From contig JAGGHK010000001.1 in the NCBI GenBank assembly GCA_024104275.1, positions 434,001 through 498,000 on the forward strand: 64,000 nucleotides of DNA, given 5' to 3'. The notes beneath the pieces are model-generated. The model saw only the letters and a list, made by a program, of their open reading frames with translations, searched no databases and was not told where the DNA came from. The position numbers were made by a program, and so were the translations under genes. Within the stretch, counting starts at the first letter, position 1; every line of letters starts with the position of its first letter. Source of the DNA: Bifidobacterium sp. (GTDB lineage Bacteria > Actinomycetota > Actinomycetes > Actinomycetales > Bifidobacteriaceae). Below, piece by piece: positions 58,020 to 64,000 of this stretch.

Positions 58020-61000
58020 CTACGCGCTGAGGGAACGCAGGAACTGGGCCTGAGCCATGTCCATGCCGTCGTCGGCGCTGTCGTCCATCCTTGCGGCCGC
58101 CACCGAAAGGGTACGCGCCGGCACGAAAAGCGCCTTATCAACGCAGACCCGGGCGGCATCGCGCACGATGTCGCCGACTTCGGTATGTGGCCACACTGGA
58201 AGGTCATGGGAGGCAAGCACCTGCTGGGCTGTCTCAAAGGAGACGGGCACCAGAATGCATTGGGATTGCGCACGCGCCAGCAATTCCTGGAGTTCGCCGT
58301 CGAGCGAAGCGATCTTGCCCGGTGAAATATGCTCGCTCATGATATAGCTTGCGGCGGCCACGTCGAAGTCGCCCAGCATCCATTCCGCGTAGGCCAAGCG
58401 GTAGTAAGCGTAAGCGGCATCGTCACGATCAAGCGACACGCGCAAAGCGTTGAGGCAGGCAGCACGGGCGGAATTCCAATCTTCTTCGCGCGCCAATTGC
58501 ACGGCTAGTCTCATATGTGAAAGCGGATAGGCCGGGGCATAGGAAACCATCTGGTTCAAATGCGGCAGCGCGGCTTTCGCGCCCTGCAATTGGGCCAGCA
58601 CATCAGCCAGTTCCATATGGGCGTAAAAAAGATTGTCGGGAATAAGCACAGTGGTCTCGTCACTGGTGGCGAAAAGACGGTTATAGACGACACGCTCGGC
58701 ATATGAATTGAAATATCGAGGAGCACCGGTCGGAGCGTAAAGCGCATCCACTTTCTCGACGGCTTCTTCCTGACTTGCAATGGCCTGGTCGACCTGCGCG
58801 GAAAAGAGGAGATCCCGCGCTTTCACACGTTCGGCATCAAGATCTTTGGCAAGACTGAAATCGAGATCCGGCGTATCGACACCGTCAATCAATGCGCTAC
58901 TCACGCTTGGAGCAAGCTTCTTCAATTCCGGGTCGCCGTTGGCCTCGACTATGGCCATGGCCTGCTTTGCCTTGGTGACGCTGGGGATGGTGTCGTCTTC
59001 TGCGATCCTGTGAAAATCGCTCACCGCTCGTTGCAACAGGTCGGCACGCTGGATGGAAAGTCCGGTGATGTTGTCGCAACCGAGTACACGCACGGCATCC
59101 CCGCTGATGGACACATCGGCGAGTTCCGGTTCCTCCTGGCTTCCCAAAGGCGAGAAACGCTTGTCTCGCAAGGTGAATTGGGGGTTCGCGTTGCGAGGCA
59201 TGGCACCGACGATATTGAGCGAGGCGCCGAACTTACGATAAGTCTCGATGGGATGATCCAGCCCGTCAGAGGCGATGATACGCATGAATTCCTCCCGCGT
59301 AAACGTCGCGGTTGCCATATTGTGCGCGGTAGGTCCGCTACGCAACACCGCAAGCGGATCATTGGCATCGCCGTCGCCGTTTTCGCTTTCGCCTGCGATA
59401 TCGGTCTGCTGATCACCTTGCGGCACGGACATGGCGATGCTGTCGAGGTCGACACCTTTCATCAAGTCGGCGAACTGGGCATCGATCTGGTCTTCATCAG
59501 GGGAAGAGCCGTCGGTGCCATCATCGGCAGTTTGAGCATCGGAAGGACTGGAACTCTGCGGAATACCACCAGTCTGCGCATCCGAGCTGTTCATATTGTT
59601 ATCGCCCACACCATCGGATAGATTGTTTTCTTCCGGACTATCCTGTGCTTGCGGGGACGTCGCATCCTGTGCCCCGCCGGCGCGATTCACTTCAGGAGTA
59701 TCAGGGTTGGAATCGGAACGTTCTCGCTGATTATCGTCGTTCTGCGGTCCGGGAGAATTCTTCGTTTCGGTTTCTTCAGGCTTCGAGGATGTTGGAGAAC
59801 CAAACGGCATCGAATCATGACCGGCCGCTACGGCACCGGCCTGGGATGGGTCACCATGGATATCGCCGTCCTTTGGGTCGGCCTTGGAACCGCCTCGTCT
59901 CATATCTGCGCTTGGCATACGTTCAAACGCACCAAGAGCCTGTGCCATCAGCTTGGAAATGACGGAATCCTGCTGTTCGACCGCTTCTTCCAGACCCATG
60001 GAATCGATGCGGATGGAGACGTTTTCGATTTTCTCATCGGCCCCGAAGCACAGCGCGGCAATCATGAGTCCGACACGCAGGTTGTAGCGTTCGCTCATCT
60101 CCGTACGTTCGTGGTCGCTCAAAGCCACCCAGGTATGCCGTTGCGAATCATAGCGACTGGTGGGCATCATGGTGCGCCCCGCAGTGGTAAAAGCCACCGC
60201 GACATTGCCGAGTTCCAGATTGGAACGGAATTCGGTGTCGAAACGATAAGGCACCCGAATCTGACGCAGCAAGGTGGACAGGGCCTGACGATAGACCCAT
60301 TCTCCGCGACCGGCCGAGGCAGAAACTTGAGTTGAAGACCTGCCATCCTCACCAGCAGCATCTGCTGCAATATGGTCTGCGGTCTGTCCCGCTATCCCGA
60401 TCATCCGAGATAGCGACACCGAGCTTGCCTCCCCCAGATCCGCGCCTTGTTTCGGCAATGGTTTCAAGGCCATCAACGCCGGATTTGCAAGCAGTGCATG
60501 ATCGATCTGGGCCGCCTGGGCCCGAGTGACCGTGTCTTCGATGGGCAGTGCGCCGGTGTGCGCATTGTGTTCCAGCCAGACGCTGATGGCCGCAAAACGA
60601 TTGAGATTACCCTCGATATTCAAGGCTTCAAGAGCCGGGGCAAGGTTGAGCGAATCGTCCCAAGTGAAGAAGTACGCGCCGGAATAGCTGGAAGTATACA
60701 GATGCAACGGTTCGGCACCATGGACAGCCTCAAGCCCGGCCGACGGCTTCAATGCCCCCGATTCACGCATCAAATCGGCAAAATAATCCTCAAGCCCGGA
60801 GACACGCAGACCGTGCGTCCGCGCCTCAAGGCTGTCGCGCACACTGCGGCGAATGGCCCCGAGCGGGGCTTCACGATTGAGTCTGCGGAAGATGTTGCCG
60901 GCCCCGAAACCAATAAGTTGCCCGCCGATCTGCGGAAGCATGTAGCTGGCGAAGAAAGCTATGGCCATCGCATCCCGGTATTCCAGGTTGAGACGCAGGC

Positions 61001-61727
61001 TTTCGGGCAGACGGTAACGCATCTGCTCCAGCGTATAGCGGTTACCGCGCTTGAGCCACGAGGCCAACCAGGTCATTTGGCCGAACATGTCACGACCGAC
61101 GATGCCGCCTTGCACCACGTCGATGCCACGGCCTTTTCCGGTCGAATCTGATTTTGCCGACGATTGCAGCTCGAAGACACTGTTTTGAAGTGTTTCCGGC
61201 GAGGAAACAGACTTGTCTGCCTTGCCGCCACGCATCCTGCTATCGTTCGAAAGCGAATAATCGCCCTCTTTGCCGAAAACGAGCGCGGGGTCGACGTCAT
61301 GGGTATCCATTTGCGGGTCGTTGCCCAAAAACACCCGGCCTTTGCCGTCAGCCAAAGCCACCTGGCAGAATTCATTCGGTTCAAGAAACACTCCGAGAGC
61401 GAAAAAACGCCCATCGAGCTGCGGCAGCTGCGCCCATCCCAGAGAAAGGCCGTCCGGCACGTCAGGAAAGTCTTCGAAAATATGCCGTTTGACCATCGGC
61501 CCAAGCTCAATGGCGTGGTCGAAAAGCTCCTGCATCATGGCGTTGCCGGTGGTTTTGTTGTGCGATTGCGACGACGAAGCGGAAGCCGCCTCATTGATAT
61601 CGTGTCTTGAAACGCCGCTGCCCACCATGGTGTTCACACGATGTGCGATGCCCCGCGCGGACTCGGCAAACCTGCCAAAACCCGAAGAAGAAGCGAAATC
61701 ATGCAAATGCTGTGTGAAATTGGACAT
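58020..61727 (-). CDS. large TPR-containing protein of unknown function
   Basis: A 1235-residue protein without signal peptide. Residues 1 to about 600 contain a helical region with a possible hydrophobic patch (AIAFFASYMLPQIGGQLIGFG), but no recognised enzyme motif. Residues about 610-750 are disordered and rich in Asp, Ser, Gln and Asn. Residues about 970-1140 look like TPR repeats (HMELADVLAQLQGAKAALPH, AYYRLAYAEWMLGDFDVAAAS). It lies between ligA and a divergent membrane protein gene. It may be a scaffold; this is inference from the repeats. Confidence 0.75.
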   Translation of the reverse strand: MSNFTQHLHDFASSSGFGRFAESARGIAHRVNTMVGSGVSRHDINEAASASSSQSHNKTTGNAMMQELFDHAIELGPMVKRHIFEDFPDVPDGLSLGWAQLPQLDGRFFALGVFLEPNEFCQVALADGKGRVFLGNDPQMDTHDVDPALVFGKEGDYSLSNDSRMRGGKADKSVSSPETLQNSVFELQSSAKSDSTGKGRGIDVVQGGIVGRDMFGQMTWLASWLKRGNRYTLEQMRYRLPESLRLNLEYRDAMAIAFFASYMLPQIGGQLIGFGAGNIFRRLNREAPLGAIRRSVRDSLEARTHGLRVSGLEDYFADLMRESGALKPSAGLEAVHGAEPLHLYTSSYSGAYFFTWDDSLNLAPALEALNIEGNLNRFAAISVWLEHNAHTGALPIEDTVTRAQAAQIDHALLANPALMALKPLPKQGADLGEASSVSLSRMIGIAGQTADHIAADAAGEDGRSSTQVSASAGRGEWVYRQALSTLLRQIRVPYRFDTEFRSNLELGNVAVAFTTAGRTMMPTSRYDSQRHTWVALSDHERTEMSERYNLRVGLMIAALCFGADEKIENVSIRIDSMGLEEAVEQQDSVISKLMAQALGAFERMPSADMRRGGSKADPKDGDIHGDPSQAGAVAAGHDSMPFGSPTSSKPEETETKNSPGPQNDDNQRERSDSNPDTPEVNRAGGAQDATSPQAQDSPEENNLSDGVGDNNMNSSDAQTGGIPQSSSPSDAQTADDGTDGSSPDEDQIDAQFADLMKGVDLDSIAMSVPQGDQQTDIAGESENGDGDANDPLAVLRSGPTAHNMATATFTREEFMRIIASDGLDHPIETYRKFGASLNIVGAMPRNANPQFTLRDKRFSPLGSQEEPELADVSISGDAVRVLGCDNITGLSIQRADLLQRAVSDFHRIAEDDTIPSVTKAKQAMAIVEANGDPELKKLAPSVSSALIDGVDTPDLDFSLAKDLDAERVKARDLLFSAQVDQAIASQEEAVEKVDALYAPTGAPRYFNSYAERVVYNRLFATSDETTVLIPDNLFYAHMELADVLAQLQGAKAALPHLNQMVSYAPAYPLSHMRLAVQLAREEDWNSARAACLNALRVSLDRDDAAYAYYRLAYAEWMLGDFDVAAASYIMSEHISPGKIASLDGELQELLARAQSQCILVPVSFETAQQVLASHDLPVWPHTEVGDIVRDAARVCVDKALFVPARTLSVAAARMDDSADDGMDMAQAQFLRSLSA

Positions 61728-61777
61728 ATGGATAATTGTTTCAATTCAGCCAGACATAAAGCTTATAGAATAAACAT

Positions 61778-64000
61778 GTGAACACTTCCTCAGCTAGCTT
61801 CCCAGCCCGCCATAAGACCGCCATATTCGCGCTTCTGGCGGCGGCGATCATACTCCTGCTCGAGTGCTTCGCATTCAACGCGCAGTTCTGGAACACCTTG
61901 GGAGCCAGCCGTGACTCGGTTTCCGCGCTCAACACGCTCGGCCCAGGCCTTTCTCGTCAGAAAGACGGCACGCTTGTGGTCACCGATCCAACCTCCGCGT
62001 TCCTTACCACACAAAGCGATGGAAGTTCACCGTATTTACGAGTCGATCCGGCCGAATCGACCTTCCGCTTCACTTCCCCGTCGCAGGTTCTGGGTTTCTC
62101 CGATACCAGCCAAAATGTCGAAAACAGGTTAAAAGGCACATCGAAATCACCGTTGACGGCCTACCATATCCGTGTGGATGCCGCCAGGCACGCTTCCCGG
62201 ATTCGCTCGGTATCGAACGCCGTGCCCAATTCCCGTTATCTACGCATCCCTAGTACGAACATCGCAGCGCAACCGTCTACCGTCAAAATCTGGGTCGAGG
62301 AACCCGCCGGAACACACGTCGACATCGCCGCCGTCCACGCCAACGTCCGCGTACCGTTCCATGCCAGCTGGGGACGTATGGCGGCGATGGCGATCATCGT
62401 GGCCCTGCTCGCACTGTGGATGCCGTCTTCAAAGCTGTGGCGGATGCGTCTGGACACGGCAAGTATCCGGCAACGCTGTGTTTTCGCAGGTTTCATGCTT
62501 GTCGTCGGCGCGTTTGCTGCGCTGTCGATCGCGCAATCGATCTGGTCGGCCAGCTCGTCGGCGTTCCACGAGCCGGGCAATTACACTTATGATTTCAACC
62601 AATACGGCCATATGGCCGATTCCCTGCTTCATGGCCAGGCGTCAATGAATCTGCCGGTGCCGAAGGCGCTTGAAACCGCTCAGAACCCTTACGATCCGCA
62701 AGCTCGGGAAACGTTGCTCAACCAAGGTGTCACGCCCATTTACTGGGACTATTCCTTCTACAAAGGCCATTGGTATTCGTATTTCGGAGTCTTGCCGGCA
62801 TTGCTGATTTTCGCTCCATACCGCCTGGCGACCTCGCTGTTCGTCCCGGGCGGATCGATGCTCCCTTCAGGCGTCGCCGTGGCTTTGCTGCTGTTCGTTT
62901 TCGTCTTGTTCGGTTCGCTGCTGGTCATACGCCTGTTGAAATTACTGAATCCCAAGACTTCGCTGGCCGCAGTTTCCATGGCCATCACGCTTTTCCTGCT
63001 GGGCTCGCAGGTCGGCTATCTGGCATTTCGTATGAATTTTTATTCGGTTCCGTTTGCCGCATCACTAGCCTTGAGCGCAATAGGGCTTTGGTTCTGGTTA
63101 GGTGCGACTGAAAATCGGTCCAAGCCATCCCGTCGACATGTGGTTGGGATTGGCGATACCCCGCCGCTTTCGTGGCCGCACTTGGCCGCCGGTTCGCTTT
63201 GCCTGGCAGCGAATTTCGGATGCCGGCCGACGTTCATCTTGGTCACGTTACTGGCATTTCCGATATTCTGGCCCCAGATTCACGCGATATTTTCCAAGTC
63301 CCAGGACACAGAAAAACCGGCCAAGCACAAAGCCGTCATCCGAGTGCTGACTGCTGCTTTGCTGCCCGCGCTGATTGTAATACTGCCATTGTGTCTCTAT
63401 AACACGATCCGTTTCGGCTCTCCCGTTGATTTCGGCGAACGCTACCAAATCACCGTCGCCGACATGACCCATTACCGCAACTCCCTCGCCAACGTGCTGC
63501 GGACACTTGGCTATTACCTGTTCCTGCCATTGCGCTTTACGCACGAATTCCCCTTCCTGTCCATCAATCCCACACCGGTAACTTCCTGGAGCTATGCGGA
63601 ACCGTTGGTGGGAGGGCTTTTTGCGCTGTGCCCCGCACTCATACTCATCGTTTTGCTGCTGATTCCAGGCGTGAGAAGGCGTATTCGTCGTTCCGGTCTG
63701 CTTCGGCTCCTTCTCACGGCATTGCCGCTGGCTTTGCTGCTCCTGCTTGTCGACATCGTCAAAGGCGGCATCGGATGGCGTTATATGGTCGATTTCGGCT
63801 GGTTGGTGGCATTGGTCGCCGTTGAGGTAGCCGGGGCGATTCTTGGCGACGCTCAGCCTTGTCGCGATGTTTCCGAAGGCCGTATCAATTGGGATCGGGT
63901 CACCATACGCCTTATCATGTTGCTTCTGGTCATGCTGAGCATCGCCGTAACGTTCCTGACTATCTTCGTCCCGGGCCGCGAGGACGCCCTGAGCCGCACC
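61778..64000 (+). CDS. large polytopic membrane protein (3' end outside window)
   Basis: The frame is open from GTG 61778 to the window edge (741 codons); in-frame TAG at 61766 limits the start. It has an N-terminal span (AIFALLAAAIILLLECFAF), an extracytoplasmic domain of about 150 residues, then at least ten hydrophobic spans. The stretch YTYDFNQYGHMADSLLHGQ, then YWDYSFYKGHWYSYFGVLP, resembles GT-C-fold glycosyltransferase-like membrane proteins, but the diagnostic residues were not confirmed. No strong ribosome binding site precedes the GTG. Function not assigned. Confidence 0.7.
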   Translation, partial: MNTSSASFPARHKTAIFALLAAAIILLLECFAFNAQFWNTLGASRDSVSALNTLGPGLSRQKDGTLVVTDPTSAFLTTQSDGSSPYLRVDPAESTFRFTSPSQVLGFSDTSQNVENRLKGTSKSPLTAYHIRVDAARHASRIRSVSNAVPNSRYLRIPSTNIAAQPSTVKIWVEEPAGTHVDIAAVHANVRVPFHASWGRMAAMAIIVALLALWMPSSKLWRMRLDTASIRQRCVFAGFMLVVGAFAALSIAQSIWSASSSAFHEPGNYTYDFNQYGHMADSLLHGQASMNLPVPKALETAQNPYDPQARETLLNQGVTPIYWDYSFYKGHWYSYFGVLPALLIFAPYRLATSLFVPGGSMLPSGVAVALLLFVFVLFGSLLVIRLLKLLNPKTSLAAVSMAITLFLLGSQVGYLAFRMNFYSVPFAASLALSAIGLWFWLGATENRSKPSRRHVVGIGDTPPLSWPHLAAGSLCLAANFGCRPTFILVTLLAFPIFWPQIHAIFSKSQDTEKPAKHKAVIRVLTAALLPALIVILPLCLYNTIRFGSPVDFGERYQITVADMTHYRNSLANVLRTLGYYLFLPLRFTHEFPFLSINPTPVTSWSYAEPLVGGLFALCPALILIVLLLIPGVRRRIRRSGLLRLLLTALPLALLLLLVDIVKGGIGWRYMVDFGWLVALVAVEVAGAILGDAQPCRDVSEGRINWDRVTIRLIMLLLVMLSIAVTFLTIFVPGREDALSRT

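Overview
The window is a contiguous piece of a high-GC Gram-positive chromosome that reads as Bifidobacterium or a close Bifidobacteriaceae relative. The evidence is the actinobacterial gene set (DUF3043, DUF4191, Mrp without cysteines, TlyA-nadK-recN), the eight-gene arginine cluster argC-J-B-D-F-R-G-H on one strand directly beside pheST, and several proteins with long disordered inserts. No transposase, phage gene, integrase, rRNA or CRISPR array was seen. Most genes lie on the minus strand.

Layout. 0-1.7 kb: a GH13 glycosidase cut by the window edge and a CsbD-like stress protein. 1.9-9.1 kb: histidine phosphatase, rsfS, glmU, tRNA-Gln, prs, a small membrane protein, nadD, a conserved partner gene and proA. 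9.4-10.9 kb: thrC on the plus strand. 10.9-13.5 kb: a four-gene GntR(YtrA)-ABC transporter operon with a readable promoter/operator. 13.6-20.1 kb: HAD phosphatase, recN, nadK, an oppositely oriented bactofilin-like gene, tlyA, a small gene and a NagD-type phosphatase. 20.1-22.3 kb: a 749-residue protein with an Arg/Gly/Asp repeat head, a TPR-like middle and an acidic tail. 22.4-24.7 kb: tyrS and an SGNH hydrolase. 24.8-34.6 kb: the arginine biosynthesis cluster with its repressor. 34.8-40.8 kb: a DUF4190-like membrane protein, pheT, pheS and an rRNA methyltransferase. 40.9-44.4 kb: a YkoE-type ECF vitamin transporter with a fused A-A-T subunit behind a TPP riboswitch. 44.9-51.2 kb: M20 dipeptidase, DUF3043, dihydrolipoamide dehydrogenase, DUF4191 and glnA. 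51.6-54.6 kb: GrpB protein, a DUF559-type gene broken by one in-frame stop, and mrp. 54.9-64 kb: an unusually long ligA, a 1235-residue TPR-containing protein and the start of a large polytopic membrane protein.

The most unusual signal is noncoding. Four elements of 77-90 nt sit as two divergent pairs, one pair between argG and argH and one between the dipeptidase gene and the TPP riboswitch. Each has a long outer stem whose sequence differs from copy to copy but stays paired. At the inner end is a shared core (CGTAAAG, a GGCC-N4/5-GGCC hairpin, then GGAGCGT). The stem irregularities are G-U pairs when each element is read in the core orientation, which supports a conserved folded RNA or single-stranded DNA. 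A second class of paired hairpins with CACTTTT/AAAAGTG arms occurs between argJ and argB and after the broken DUF559 gene.

All product names come from reading motifs by eye; no database search was run. Starts were moved from the longest ORF where a ribosome binding site or family alignment favoured a downstream codon.
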